Below, one piece after another: positions 46,910-59,890 of a DNA stretch of 64,000 bases. The stretch's first letter is position 1. Each line of letters begins with the position of its first letter. Position numbers and translations under genes: made by a program. The stretch comes from Saururus chinensis. Taxonomy: Eukaryota; Streptophyta; Magnoliopsida; Piperales; Saururaceae. The notes beneath the pieces are model-generated. The model had not been told where the DNA came from, ran no database searches, and saw only the letters and a program-made list of their open reading frames with translations. The stretch is from positions 19,772,501 through 19,836,500 of the forward strand of contig CP141146.1 of assembly GCA_035235625.1 (NCBI GenBank), written 5' to 3'.

Positions 46910-48858
46910 GTATCATTTGTCACTTAGGTTGACATTTAATGTGTTTGTCTGTCTTTGGGATTAGACGGGGATATTAATTATGGATTAATGGTTTGAGAGA
47001 TAATTAATAATATTATTTGTTATTGCTTGTTTAATTAGAACAAGTGGAATGATTAAAGGGCTTGCATAAAATGTAGGTTGATTAAAAATACTTAAGCATT
47101 GCATATGTGATGCTATGCTTTAGTTTCTAGGAAGAACTACATCTGGATTTGTTCTTGTTAGAAAGATTGGTGATGTTGGCCAGATCCGAAAAACCTAAAA
47201 TGATACTTTTGTTCTTTTGAAAACGCTCATCCAAGTGGAGGAGGGAGATGTTTTGTTGTTGTTTGGTCTTGTTTGGTTAAAGTTTTTTAGATGAGGACTA
47301 GCGAGATCAGGACATCGATGGGTGATTAAGGACGCATTGCACTAGTGGGATCTAGTTTCTTACTTCTACGATTTTGTAAGGAATTGTAACTAATGGTGTA
47401 AGAGCCAACTTTACTTGGTTATTTATTTTTGGACCAGTGACAGACTTGTACTTAGAGGGTTAACTTGCTATTTATCAAATTTTGACATGTGTAATAATAT
47501 CATATGTTTTGATATTCGTATTTGTGAGCCCCAATTATCATGACCTGAATATTTAGTAGATTGATTTGATTTGATTTAAAGAAAAAATTTATCGTGATTT
47601 ATCGTGTGTCCTTTATTTAAGAAAAGGGTTTTGAAAATCCGGGTCATGACACCTATACTATGAACATGATAGACAAATTGATTCATTGTTAAGGCCTTCG
47701 TTAAAGAATCCGGCAACATCTTAGAAGTAGGAAGATAGCTTACCACTAACTTTCCTGTCTATAGTATGCCAAAAATAAAGTAGTAATGCACCTCAATGTG
47801 CTTACCTTAGGCACTAATTTCTCCATTTTTAAGTGTCAATATAGCTGCCAGATTGTCACAAAACATCTAGTCAACAGAATCAGCCTAGCTTTCTAACCTG
47901 AGCTTGGCTAGAAAGTCTTTTATCCATACTACTTTCAAAATTGCTAAAATACATGTTTAAATTCAGCTTCTATGGTTGACTTTGTGATGCTCTTTTGCTT
48001 TTTACCAGCCCAAGCTATAGTGTTGCTTCCAAGCATGAAGACAAAACCAACAATGGATTTTCTATCAACTTGGTCTCGAGCATTGTCTGAATCACTATAC
48101 CCAACAAATGACAACTCCTTAGCTTGATAGGTGAGTTTCATACATTTGGTCCCCAGGAGGTACTTAAAACCTTGCTTCACTGCTTGCCAATGATGCATGC
48201 CTAGGTTTGCCTGTGAGCCCTACAACATCAAATCAGGTCAAGTACAGGTCATGGCATACATTAAGTTGTCAATAGCTTATGCATAAGGTACTCATTCCAT
48301 CTTGAGTCTTTCCTTGTCAGAGGAAGGTGCCTGAGTTTTAGATCGAACTATATCCTTATAGAAGGTGACTAAATTGTTTTCTAGCCAATCACATCGAAGT
48401 GTTTCAAGACACTTTCTATATAATACTTTTGAGATATACTAAGTAGTTTAGCTTTTCTATCTCTGTCAGTCTTCATACCGAGTATGTGGGAGGCCTCACC
48501 CATGTCTTTCATCTCAAATTGGGTCTTGAGAGAACTTAATTCATTTCCCATCTAAAAGATATCATCTATATATAATGAGAGTATAATAAATCTTATCCTC
48601 TCTCTCATTAGGTAGACTTAATGATTGCACTTATTTGTAGTGAATCCATACTCACAAATCACTCTCTGAAATGTGAAGTACCAATGCCTAAGAGATTGTC
48701 TTAAACCATATAATGACTATGAGTCTACACATCTTATGTTCCTCTCTGAGAACAAGAAACACCTTGGGTTGAAACATGTAAATATCCACCTCTAAATCTC
48801 CATTTAGGAATAGAGTCTTTGCATGCATTTGGTATAACTCTTAAGTCATAATGTGCAA

Positions 48859-51179
48859 TGTTGTGAATGTCCTAAGGGTCTACCATCGGGGCCACATGCT
48901 AGTTCAACACACTTTAATTATGTTATTATTTAATAAAGGGGGCGTAGGCCTTATGGTTGCTTAGGGTTTATTAGTAGTTTCTTAATCATTAGGGAATTTA
49001 TTGTTATTTCTATTTAATAATGTTTAGTGGGCTTTTAGGCTTATGTTAGTGAGCTCATTAAGATTCTCTATTGACGTGTAAGGGCTATGCCCTAATTGAG
49101 TAGTGAATGAATTATTAAGTCTCTTGTCTTCTCCCATTTCTTCCTTGCCTCTCCCTCCTTCATGGTGGCCATGCCGCTTCCGCTCCCATTTCCCGGCCAT
49201 CAAGCACGCTTCCATCCCCTACCCCAACTTCTAGGCCGTTGTGGACACTGGTCCACAACATTGGTATCAGAGCTTGCAACATGGGGTTCACCCATTTCCG
49301 TGACCAGGCTCTGCAAGTCCAGTCCATGTTTCAACAATTTAGCATGCTATCTACCTGTTTTGAGTCTATTGACCACCTCTCCGCTTACCCTAACTCCCAC
49401 CATCGGCTATAGGCTATGTTGCCTTGTCCTCAAGCCCTTACTCTTGGACATGAGCCTCTTGGCACACCATTTCCCTACTAGACCTTGAGTTGCTTATTCT
49501 CTAGTTTTAGACCGTCCGTTTGAGAGAAGCTATGGTGGACCTGCTGCATGGAATTTTTAGTCACCTCGAGGACGAGGTGATGCGGAAGCATGGTGGAATG
49601 TTATGAACATCCTAAGGGTCTACCATCAGGGCCACATGCTAGTTCAACACACTTTAATTATGTTATTATTTAATATAGGGGGTGTAGGTGATAAGTATAA
49701 TTTATGCGTTATTTTACCCTTAATTATTCTATTTTCTAGTCTCATTTAAGTGTTAATATAGGTTAAATTATTAGATATTAAATTTAATTATGTTAGAAAA
49801 AGCTTCCATGGTGTTTTGAATTAAATTGACTTATTTTGCAGATTCTTCATTGGCAATCGAACGGCATTAGTAACCGATCGATCGGGATAATGTATTTTTG
49901 AAGAAAATTCAGTTCAAGCGTTCGAATGGGCATGCAGGGCGATCGAACGGCATAACGCGCAGTTTCCTTATTTCAATCAATTTCGGGTTTTTTTCATATT
50001 GGACTCTTTCTTACGGATCTTATGCCTATATAAAGACTTATTTGGCACGAAATTAAAGGTTAACAAGTAGATTTTCTGAAGAGAAGAAGGAAGAAGAAGA
50101 TGGAGAAAAACCCAAAGCTTTCAATGGAGATTCAAGTGCTTTCTTCTACCATGGAAGGCTAGGCTTTTATTTTACTTAGGAGTTGATGAAGCTATAGATA
50201 AGTTTCAGTTTCTTTTTTTTTTTAATTTAGATCTCAGTTGTGAATTATGACAATTGTATGATAAGGATTTCCTTTTTAATGGAAGAGCTTTTCATGTTTA
50301 TACAAATCTATGTTGATTTATTGTCTTGTAGATGATAGATTGATGTGGTTTTGATATTTGCATCAATTTTAATTTCTGTGATTTAGATGAGATGGTCATA
50401 CAATAGTTTTAATGTTCAGATAATTAAGGACTTGGATGAGTTATACTAAGATTAGACGGGTCATGCCTATAGCTATTTAGTGTAGATGATTCGTGTTATT
50501 GTCGAAGATAGTTCATGCCATGGAAGTTAATTAATGATTCTTTCTGAAGTAATTCTAGCTTGTAGCTGAGAATACTTGTTCATATTCACACTGGATTTAG
50601 ATTGAAAGTTAAGGAATTGTTATGGTTCTATAGTGGATTCGATTTCCTAAGTAAATTCCATCACATTAATTTCTACTTTTTAAACTAGTTGATTCTTTTC
50701 CTTTACTTAATTTAAGTTTATATTCTTTTTAGTTTTCAATCAGTAAATTTCACTTTAGATTTAGTAATTATTAATCCGTCCCTGAGGTTTGACAACCCTT
50801 AAATACTCATCCTAGTACAATTACCTTGTACACTTGCAAAGGGTTTAATTATAAACGATCAGTAGGCCTTATGGTTGATTAGGGTTTATTAGTAGTTTCT
50901 TAATCATTAGGGAGTTTATTACTATTTCTATTTAATAATGTTTAGTGGGCTTTTAGGTTTATGTTAGTGAGGCCATTAAGATTCTCTATTTAAGTGTAAG
51001 GGCTATGCCCTAATTGAGTAGTGAATGAATTATTGAGTCTCTTGTCTTCTCCCCTTTCTTCGTTGCCTCTCCCTCCTTCATGGCGGCCATGCCGCTTCCT
51101 CTCCCATTTCCCGGCCATCGAGCGCCGCTTCCATCACCTACCCCAGCTTCTAGGCCATTGTGGACACCAGTCCACAACA
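48859..51179 (+). mobile_element. TRIM (miniature LTR retrotransposon), interrupted in its 3' LTR
   Basis: 5' LTR 48859-49260 (402 bp, TGTTGTGAATG to GTCCACAACA), interior 49261-49598 and 3' LTR 49599-51179, with target duplication TGCAA at 48854-48858 and 51180-51184. The primer site TGGTATCAGAGC (49262-49273) is a perfect initiator-Met-tRNA type. Without the nested solo LTR its length is about 1.14 kb, typical for a TRIM, which cannot code for its own movement. The interior includes a stretch that resembles part of a gag reading frame, but this is not diagnostic. The outline is whole. Confidence 0.88.
49689..50861 (+). mobile_element. 1.17-kb solo LTR nested in the TRIM 3' LTR
   Basis: It begins TGATAAGTATAATTTATGCG, ends AAACGATCA, and is flanked by GTAGG at 49684-49688 and 50862-50866. 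The TRIM 5' LTR reads straight through GGCGTAGGCCTTATGG at the matching point, proving the insertion. A TATATAAA-like box lies near 50028. No coding region. The orientation (plus) is inferred from the TATA box. Confidence 0.85.
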
Positions 51180-51974
51180 TGCAACTAGGGACAGAAGACA
51201 CTTAATAGAAGTAAATCTTGATGCAGGTGAATAAGTATCCTTAAAGTCTATTCCTCTTACTTGAGTGAATCTCTTGGCCAGTTGTTTAATTTTATACATG
51301 TCAATTGGCCCATCTACCTTAAACATTTTCTTGAAAATCCATTTGCAACAAATGGGTTTTTGGTCTTTGGGCAAGTTAACAACTTCCCAAACTTTATTCT
51401 TCAAGATTGAGTCTATTTCCTTTTGAATAGCAGCCCCCCATTCCTTGGACACTGAACTCTCCATGGCCTACTCAATAGTTGATGGATCATTAAGTATAGG
51501 TTCATCAAAAGTAACATCATCTTCCCCAAGCATTGCATAGAAGTTGCTTAGCAAAGTAGAGGGTCTTATTTCCCTCAATGATCATGCTTCTTTTTCATTC
51601 TCAGTCACATGCTAAGAACCAATCACTTCCTCATAAGTGGAGGTTGCTCCTTGTTCCCTCGTAATCTCAAATAATTCTACCTTCTTACTAGGAGTTATGG
51701 GATCTAAATCCTCTTTAAGGAAACATGCATCTCTGGACTCTATAACCCCTATTTTCCTATTAGCATGATGAATGACGAACTTGTATACTTAAAATTGCTC
51801 ATTGTACAATATAAAGTTGCACTTTATTGTCTTAAGTTCTAGCTTGCTCATTTGTTGATCTGACACCTTGATGTGTGTCTTAGGCCCTCACACTCTAGGA
51901 AAACCCTAGTCTAGAAATTTACTTGTCCATAACTCATAAGGTGTCCTCTTGACAACCTAGGTACCCGGTTTAGT

Positions 51975-53340
51975 TTTTTTTTTTGCATTTTTTATTATTT
52001 TTATATCTTTTAATTCATAGGTTTTGAATTGAGAAAAAAATAAAAAAATGGAATATGATAAAAAAAAGACACAAAAAATTAGTGTACTTTTGCTTATTTT
52101 GGCAATTTGCTTCATTTTTTATTGGTTCAGGTCTTGAGACATAATGGAATTAATTTTCTTTTAAGCTAATAAGCAACATGATTTGTAGTCAAATATACCT
52201 TAATGAAGATATGTATACACCAAGGAGAGTGAAAATCAATTTGATTTTATTTTGTATGATGTTGCAATTCTCTAATTTTTAAAATATGCACACATCATGT
52301 TTAAACGGAAGTCACTTTTATGAATGAAAATCATGAGAGAACGCAAACATAAGTTGACTTAGTTGTTTAGATTCTAGTGGAGTCTTAGTGATCAAATTAG
52401 ATGATCATATGCTAGATTTCTATTTAGAATTCAAAAGAAAAGGAAAATTCCATGTAATGTGATTTAAAGTTTGAAAGTTTATTTACTTCAATATTTTTTT
52501 TTTCAAATAGGATGAGTCACCTCTAAACTATGAAGTCTCCTGCTATTTTGTTGTTTTCATAAAGATGATGGAGAAGGGCTACCTTAGGTCGGCCTAGGCT
52601 AGTGTGAAGCTCCTATCTACCTGTTATCGAGAAAAATAAATAAAAATTAAAAAATTAAAAATAAATGATGCAAGTTGAGAGGATTCAAAAAAAGTCAAGC
52701 CCAAAAAAAAATGATTTGAGGAAAAAATATCATAACTCAGAAAAAGGCATGAGCATACTCTTTTTGAGTTTTTATATTTTATCTTTTTTAGGAGAAACAT
52801 GTATATAGATTGTAGCTAAAGTGAGTTGAAAAATGAGAACCTTTTCTTTACTTAGGGTTTGAACTCTGAATAAATTTATCTCAGATTGAATAAGTGTGAT
52901 CTTGTGAGATTTAAGATTAAAAGAGACAAGATAAAAAAAATTGGTATTTTCTTCAAAAAATTAATAAAGAGAGTTACAGTGTTAAAAAAAAGAAATAAAA
53001 TTTGACAATCACATACCAATGGAGTCGACAAATCTAAGGCAAGGTATGAATAAACATAATCTATGGATGCACTTAGTTTAATGGAAAATTAATTGAAAAA
53101 TTGTAAAAAGGAGCTCAACTTTGTTTGTTTTTAGTGTTTGATTTTTATTTTGAGTTCTGACTTGTAGAAAAATCTTATTTTGATGGATAATATCTTGAAA
53201 TAATTTTATGAATTTATTGGAATTTTAAAAAAATTAGAAAATTTAAAATAAAAATTATTTCAAAATCGATTGATTGATCAAAGGAGCGATCAATCAATGT
53301 TCGTATTTTCATAGTGAGGCACTATTTTCAAAGATGGTCG
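51975..53340 (+). repeat. Family A non-coding block R, copy 3
   Basis: Collinear with 10440-11650 and 18130-19430 (AAGCAACATGATTTGTAGTC, CACCAAGGAGAGTGAA). The 120 bp after it, up to the Gypsy-2 target site at 53459, also belong to A3. Confidence 0.75.
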
Positions 53341-53463
53341 AAGCCCTTAAACACTTTCATTTCACTCCAATTCTTCTGAGAGGCTCGAAAGTGAGGGAGA
53401 AGGCGACTAGGCTCGGTTTTGTGCCAAAATAAACCAGGTTTATTGTAGATTTGAATATATCCT

Positions 53464-53843
53464 TGTTGTGTCTGGATCGGACACAAACGGTACCTAGCTT
53501 CATGAAGGGGAAAGGGGAGAAGTTTAGATGAAAGAAGAAGAGAAATAATTCTGAATTTTGCATAAACATCCAAGGAGGAAGACAACCCCTTTTATGGGAG
53601 GCGGTCAACTAGTCCGTTATAATCAAATCCCCCTGATTAAGGACCAGCTGGTCCATTACAATCAAATCCCCTAATTACGGGCCACCAATTGGTCTACTAC
53701 AATAATGAACCAAATCTCCCTGATTACGCTTTATATTACATCACAAAAGGAAATTACTGAAAAATAAAGTAAACCCTAATATAGTAGGTCCTAAAATGGA
53801 AAGTAGTGAATGGTGGGGGAGATGTCTCGTGGTGTACACAACA
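53464..53843 (-). repeat. 3' LTR of Gypsy-2
   Basis: 380 bp, bounded by TGTTGTG and CACAACA. It contains fewer of the short CTGGTCCGTTACAATCAAAT units than the other LTR. Confidence 0.88.
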
Positions 53844-56800
53844 CTCTACCACACTTCCACTTTTGCCTTGTCCTCAAGGCGATCAAGTAGGGTAGTGCTC
53901 CATGAACTCATCCAAGTAGCATCCTCGAGAGGTTGACCCTGCCAAGACACGAGTACCTCGGTGATAATGCGGCCCAAACAATGCACCCGTCATTCATCAA
54001 TCACAGAGGAGGGTGTGGGTAAGTTAGGCTCAGGAGGCCCCATCAATGGCGGAGGTAGGGCACTAGAGACAAGGGTCGGGTCCCCAACAAAATGGCAAAG
54101 GTGAGAGACATGGAAAACCGGGTGCACCAACGATCCAGCAGGCAATGCCAAGCGGTAAGCCACGGGTCTTTTGCACTCGATAATGGAATAAGGGCCATGG
54201 TATCATGGAGCCAACTTAGCATTGTCAGCCTGGAATAAGCTGGTTTGACGCTAAGGAATCATCGAGACATAAACAAGATCGCCCACATGGAACTCCCGAT
54301 TAGCATGCTTCTTATCATACATCTACTTCATACGGTTATGAGCAGATGCTAAATTGAGCTTAAGCTGTCGGATAACCTCGTCTCCTGTCTGGAGCATATA
54401 ATCAACCTTAGCCACAGAAGAGCGGTGAGGCACATAGGACAACACGGTAGGAGGAGGGTGCCCATAAACTACCTCAAAGGGAGTGAATCCAACCCTGGTA
54501 TGATAGGCCGTGTTGTATGGCCATTCCACCCAAGGAAGGAGCTGGAGCCATTGGCGGGGCTGATCCCCAATGAAACAATTCAAAAACTGTTCCAAGCAAC
54601 GGTTAGCCACCTCTATCTGCCCGTCTGTCTGTGGGTGATATGTGGTACTCATATGAAGCTCGATGCCCTGAAGTGCAAAGAACTCACGCCAAAACTAAGA
54701 GAGGAAGATCCGATCACGATCGGAAACAATGGTGTGAGGCATGCCATGTAGCTTAGCTACCTCACGAACATACATCTTAGCCATTGTTTTGGTGGTGAAT
54801 AGATTGTCCAAGGCACAGAAATGCACATACTTGGACAAGCGATCCACAACCACCAAAATCATTGATTTGCCCTGCACTATGGGCAAGGCCTCCATGAAAT
54901 CCATAGGCACATCTTCCCAAACTTTGTTGAGAATGGGAAGGGGCTGAAGTAACCTAGCAGGTGAGTAGTGGTAGCCTTCGCCCACTGACAAACGTCGTAC
55001 ACAGCAACATAGTCTTGAACCACCCTCCAAAGACCTTGCACAAGAAGCTCTGACTGACCCGCTTATAAGTTCAGAAGGAACCCTCATAGCCAGCCAATGG
55101 TGTGTCATGAAAATGAGAGAAAATGCGCCGTCAGAGGTCATATGCATCTAGCACCCACAGTCGTCCCTTCCAAAAGAGAAGTTCATCTTGCCACACAAAG
55201 AAAGGAAGGGTAGTAGGGTCACCTTGTATATGAATAACCAGCTCATGTGTGGATGAGTCCTCCAAGTAAGCTCACCGCAGCTCTGGTAGGAAGGGGCAAG
55301 AGGGTATAGACAATGCAAGACAAGTTCCCTCAGAAGGTTGGCAAGAGAGAGCATCTGCCATTGTGTTTTCTACCCCCTTCTTGTATACCACCGCATAATC
55401 ATAGCCCAAAAGCCTACTGACCCATCGTTGCTGTGCTGGAGTTGACACCTGCTGCTCAAGAAAGTACTTCAAGGGATGATGGTCTATGCAGATGGGGAAG
55501 CAGCGGCCAAGCAAGTAAGGATGCCATTTAGTGACTGCATGTATTATGACGAGCATCTCTTTCTCATAGGCTGAAAGTGATAAAGAGCGGCCAGCAAGAG
55601 TTTTGCTGAAAAGGCAATCGGCCGCTCATCTTCAAGTAGAACGACACCAAGACCGGCATCCAAAGCATCTGTCTCCACCACAAAGAAACAAATGAAATCT
55701 AGAAGAACCAAGACTAGGGCAGTCACCATGGCCCGCTTCAGCCTCTCAAAGGCCTCTTGGGCCACCTCTATCCAAGTAAAGGCCCCCTTCTTGAGGAGGG
55801 CAGTGAGGGAACTAGCAATCATCCCATAGTGACTGATGAAATGCTAATAGTACCTTGTAAGGCCCAAAAATCCATGGAGTGCCCAGACACAAGTGGGGGT
55901 CGGCCATGAGAGCATATCGGCCACCTTTGAAGGGTTAGTGGCAACCCCTTCATGTGAGATGGCAATGCCAAGGTATTCCACATGTTTACTGCCAAAAGAG
56001 CACTTCGAGCGCATATGGAATAATGAATTAGCTTGCAAAATGGAGAGGATAGACCTGAGATGCTCCAAGTGATCCCCCCATGATGTGCTATAGATCAATA
56101 TATCATCGGAGAAGACCAAGATGAATTGGCAGAGGAAAGGGCGGAATAAGTCATTCATGAGGATCTTGAAGGTAGTTGGTGCATTGGTCAACCCAAACGG
56201 AATGACCAAGAACTCAAAATGGCCATCATGGGTGTTGAATTCTGTCTTGTGGACATCAGCATGCTACACACAGATTTGATGATACCCCGAGAGAAGATCA
56301 AGCTTGCTAAAGACGGTCGCCCCGGTCAACTCATCGAGGAGCTCTTCAATCACCGAAATAGGATACTTATCCTTGACGGTGATAGCATTCATTGCCTGGT
56401 AGTCTACACAGAACCACCAAGTGCCATCCTTCTTCTGGACAAGTAACACCGGTGAAGAGAAGGAACTAGTGCTCGGTTGGATGACACTTGACTGGAGCAT
56501 GTTGGCCACCAAGCGCTCAATCTCTGCCTTCTAGATGTGAGGGTATCGGTATGGCCAGACATTTGCAGGTGAAGCACCAGGGATGATAGGAATGTGGTGA
56601 TCATGGAGTTGCACTGGAAGTAGCTCCTTAGGCTCGGCAAAGACATCCTCATGCTCCGCCAAGAGAGCAAGTAGATCCTCCAGAAGGCTGCCTTGGCGCA
56701 CATCAATAGTGGCATGTTGCTAAAGGAAAATTCCCTGAGGTGTAAACCGAAAGAGGAGCTCACCGATTGGGTGGACTGCAAAGTGCCCGACTAAGGACCT

Positions 56801-58046
56801 TGGATGCCAACCCGCTACATATGTACCTCAAAGTCCATGACCATGTCACGGAAGTTCTATACGACATCACCCAGCTCCTAAAGCCACTAGACTCCCAACA
56901 CCACGTCAGCCCCTTTTGTGGGCAGCAAGAACAAATCGGTGGTGAAGGTATGACCCTGGATGGATAATGAAGTCTGCGCACACACCTCAATGCTCTAAAG
57001 GTGTTTGCCATCTCCGATCAAGATGTCGAACTGCTTCAAGTCCCGCACAAAGCACCCCAACCGTTGTGCTACCTTATCATTGATGAAGCTATGGGTGGAG
57101 CCACTGTTGATAAGGATGGCCACTTGTTGCTGCTTGAGGTGGCCTTGGACGCGCATGGTGCAAGGAGTGAAGGCCCCTCAAAAAGCATGCACCAAAATCT
57201 CAGGCAACATGTTGTCATAAGGGGGCGGTGCATCTGGGGCTGGATCATAATCCTCCTCGTCGGCCTCCTCGACTAGTAGGCTCCCAGATGGAACATCGAT
57301 GGCCGGGTACGAACTTCTCATCGCACTTGAAGCACAAGCCCTTTGATCTCCTTCTTGAAGCTCTGAAACCAAATGGAAGCATCGCCATCTAGATGGAAAG
57401 CGGCTATGCACAACCGTTCAGCCTCAGAGTGAGTTCCCTGGTAGAAGAAAAAAATTTCCGCCTTGTATAGCCATTCCTCCGGGTCTTCATCTCCATTGTA
57501 CCGTGGGAACTGAAGATGAGCCAAACGTGGCTCAGCCCCACCCTGAAGTCTTCCACGGGTGGCAGGGTACTCCTCCCAATCATCCTCAAACTCATGGACA
57601 AGATTTTTGTGGGGCAGCACCATTGAGGCACTTTCTCGAACACCTAGAGGGCCTCGCATATCCTAGCTTGCACGCCCGCCTTCTTTGTGCTGATCGAAGG
57701 TGCCGAAGCGGACTGAATGTATGGGCTGGTGCACCTCTCTCTCGGATGATGCTTGGAGGCCGGGGGTGCGAGATTCATGGGGCTGCGATGGCTCACCCAA
57801 CTAAGCTTGGGCTGGTTGCAGCTTGGGTAGAAGTGACGTTGTAGGGGCTGCTTGAAGTTGGGCAACCGCTGTCGAGAGATGCTCGAGTTTAGTCATAATT
57901 TGGGAGAGCATGGAGGGATCAGCTGGTTTGGCCACTGGTTTGGGGTTGTCCACCACGTTCTCTCGTTCTTTCTAGGGCCATGCCTCGGGAACCGTCGCCG
58001 GCTGTTTGCCTCATGGCTTGGTAGATAGTTGAGGCTTTGGTACCAA

Positions 58047-58464
58047 TGTTGTATTCGGATCGGACACAAACAGTACCTAGCTTCAGGAAGGGGAAAGGGG
58101 AGAAGTTTAGACGAAGGAAGAAGAGAAATAATTCTGAATTTTGCATAAACATCCTAGGAGGAAGACAACCCCTTTTATGGGAGGCTGCCAACTGGTCCGT
58201 TACAATCAAATCCCCTTGATTACGGATCAGCTGGTCCGTTATAATCAAATCCCCCTGATTAGGGACCAGCTGGTCCATTACAATCAAATCCCCATAATTA
58301 TGGACCACAAGCTGGTCCGTTACAATCATGAACCAAATATCCCTGATTACGCTTTATTACATCACAAAAGGAAATTACCGAAAAGTAAAGTAAACCCTGA
58401 TATAGTGGGTCCTAAAATGGAAAGTAGTGCATGGTGGGGGAGATGTCTCATGGCGTGCACAACA
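58047..58464 (-). repeat. 5' LTR of Gypsy-2
   Basis: 418 bp, 38 bp longer than the 3' LTR, which equals about one unit of the internal CTGGTCCGTTACAATCAAAT / CCCCCTGATTAGGGAC repeat (58188-58330). Confidence 0.88.
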
Positions 58465-58925
58465 ATCCCACATGGTAATAGTATGTTTTGAACTTCCTTT
58501 TTTATTTTTAGTGAATTTAAAATGGTTTTCAATGATTTTTGAACATATAGGATTGCTAGAAATAGCTTGATCTACGTTTCTACAAAATTTCAAGTGATAT
58601 GATCTGTTAGTTTTTAGATATCATCAAATTTGTGATTGAATTTCACTTTTTCACACTAAATTGGGGATTTTTCAAAATTGAGCACTTCTTATCAAAATTG
58701 GGCATAGATCTAGTTATGAGGTTTTTCTAATCATTGAAATCTATCATGTATCTAAATTTGGAGTCAATCGGACACAAAAAGAATTTAGGGTTTTATTTAA
58801 TTTAAAAAATCTTATTTTTAATGTGCATTTCAATGTTTTTTAAAATTTTATGACTTTATTTATGTCTCATGATTAGTTCTTAGGAATCTTTAGCCCTGGG
58901 TTTTATTTCTTTGCAATCAATTTAG

Positions 58926-59890
58926 ATGGGAACTACGAAGAAACAAAATGTCGCGAGTTCATCAAGATCTTGGGATCAAGGGGTGTCCACTAGTGCAAGA
59001 GATAGACTTAGACCAATATGATGTGAACGTACCTTTGTCCATATTCCATTAGAGTTTGCTATGGAGTGGATGGAGTCCAGACCTTATTAGATGGAGTACT
59101 TTTTGTCTATTTCTACCAACAATCAGCGAGAATACCCCCCTTGGTTAGACAGTGGTATTCATCACTTCACTTGGATGAATGCTAATTCTTTAATTGGCAT
59201 TACTAGAGGTACACAGGTTCATGTCATGCCTCATAATATTGCAAATGTTATTCAATGTGAGTGGATTTGACTTTATGTCAAATAGTGAGCTGACTAGGAG
59301 ATTGATTAGTCTACCCAAAGGCAGGACTTGGACACATCCTCCTAGCTCATTCCATGACAGCTGACTATAGACTACTTCATGTCATTGCTCAGTATGATAT
59401 TTGGAGTACGAGGAAGGAGAGAGTGGATTACAAGATGGCTAGGACTTTATATCTTCTTTCAGAGCTAGAGTTGGAGTTGGATTTACCTTCCATTATGATT
59501 ATGACCTTTCTGCATCGTCAAACACATGATATGCTGCCATGTCCATACATTTTCTATAGGATATTTACCTCAGTGAACCTTAGGATCCCACGAGGAGAGC
59601 CGACTATGGTTGGGATGGGACTGATTGATGATGAAGTTGTTCAATGGATGATGTCTCACACGAGGGGACATGATCGAGCAGGTCAAGAGGAGTAGCAGGC
59701 AGTAGTAGATGATTTACCACAACAAATTCAGCCATACAAACTAGTGATGTATGTAGAGTTTAGTGCTTTCAAAGATGAGGTGAGTCAGGGTCTTCCAGAC
59801 ATCAAGAGGATGTTGAGAGACACATTTTCACAAGCAGATAGTGTGGGGGAGCATTTTGATGAAAATGACGATGCTAGAGTTGTTTGATCT
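58926..59890 (+). pseudogene. Second reading frame of family A, downstream of block R
   Basis: It opens ATGGGAACTACGAAGAAACA, the counterpart of ATGGGGAGAGGTAAGAAACA at 19950 in A2. Recognisable stretches include YPPWLDSGIHHFTWMNANSL, SLPKGRTW and the longest clean part at 59354-59692 (LLHVIAQYDIWSTRKERVDY, LYLLSELELELDLPSIMIM). The pattern resembles the plant-transposon domain found in many non-autonomous elements (Pfam Transposase_32 type), but I cannot confirm this without a profile search. The end is acidic. Fossil, broken. Confidence 0.45.

Larger units (their letters stand above)
31913..47651 (+). repeat. Long plus-strand Gypsy-type LTR (family L), split by two later insertions
   Basis: It starts TGTAATATCACATATTTTC right after a polypurine-like tract and ends GGGTCATGACA at 47651. 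Its own sequence lies at 31913-32740, 40252-42094 and 46915-47651, about 3.4 kb. A TATA box (TTTATAAATAGGG) lies near 32275. The three parts match, in order, successive parts of the minus-strand solo LTR at 46909-42095, which is how the split copy was recognised. The later insertions are the LARD-like element and that solo LTR. Whether an internal region once lay to its left is unclear; none remains. Confidence 0.65.
47657..51970 (-). mobile_element. Ty1/Copia pol fossil
   Basis: Minus-strand Copia pol in family order. The C-terminal part of integrase lies at about 51970-51600 (RTPYELWTSKF). The start of reverse transcriptase is at 51464-51185 (KDQKPICCKWIFKK, QVRGIDFKDTYSPA). More reverse transcriptase follows left of the TRIM at about 48850-48200, then RNase H at 48198-47660 (FVGYSDSDNARDQVDRKS, KSITKSTIEAEF). 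The TRIM at 48859-51179 splits the reverse transcriptase. Broken, with many breaks; no LTRs were found. Its C-terminal side ends at the family L LTR. Confidence 0.85.
53464..58464 (-). mobile_element. Gypsy-2: full-length chromodomain Gypsy element (chromovirus), broken
   Basis: A 5.0-kb minus-strand element. 5' LTR 58047-58464, primer site at 58045-58032 (TGGTACCAAAGCC, initiator-Met type), gag about 57870-57180, protease about 57180-56950, reverse transcriptase 56515-55845, RNase H 55840-55270, integrase 55270-54320, chromodomain about 53995-53880, a polypurine-like tract and the 3' LTR 53464-53843. Supporting peptides: FPRYNGDEDPEEWLYKAE (gag), [20 protein letters not shown] and FSDDILIYS (RT), YHPQTDGQIEVANRCLEQF (integrase), VLVSWQGQPLEDATW (chromodomain). 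Small size and a chromodomain point to a Reina-like chromovirus. Target duplication ATCCT/ATCCC (53459-53463, 58465-58469). All domains are present but with roughly ten or more breaks. Confidence 0.9.

Noticed and set aside
42095-47651. A DNA transposon with ~0.75-kb terminal inverted repeats
   Set aside because: The inverted match is explained by two oppositely oriented LTRs of one family, and GTATC duplications lie at 42090-42094 and 46910-46914, not outside 47651.
31892-47656. CCTAT as target duplication of the outer family L LTR
   Set aside because: The left CCTAT is 16 bp from the LTR start with a polypurine-like tract between. It could be chance in a Stowaway-like sequence.
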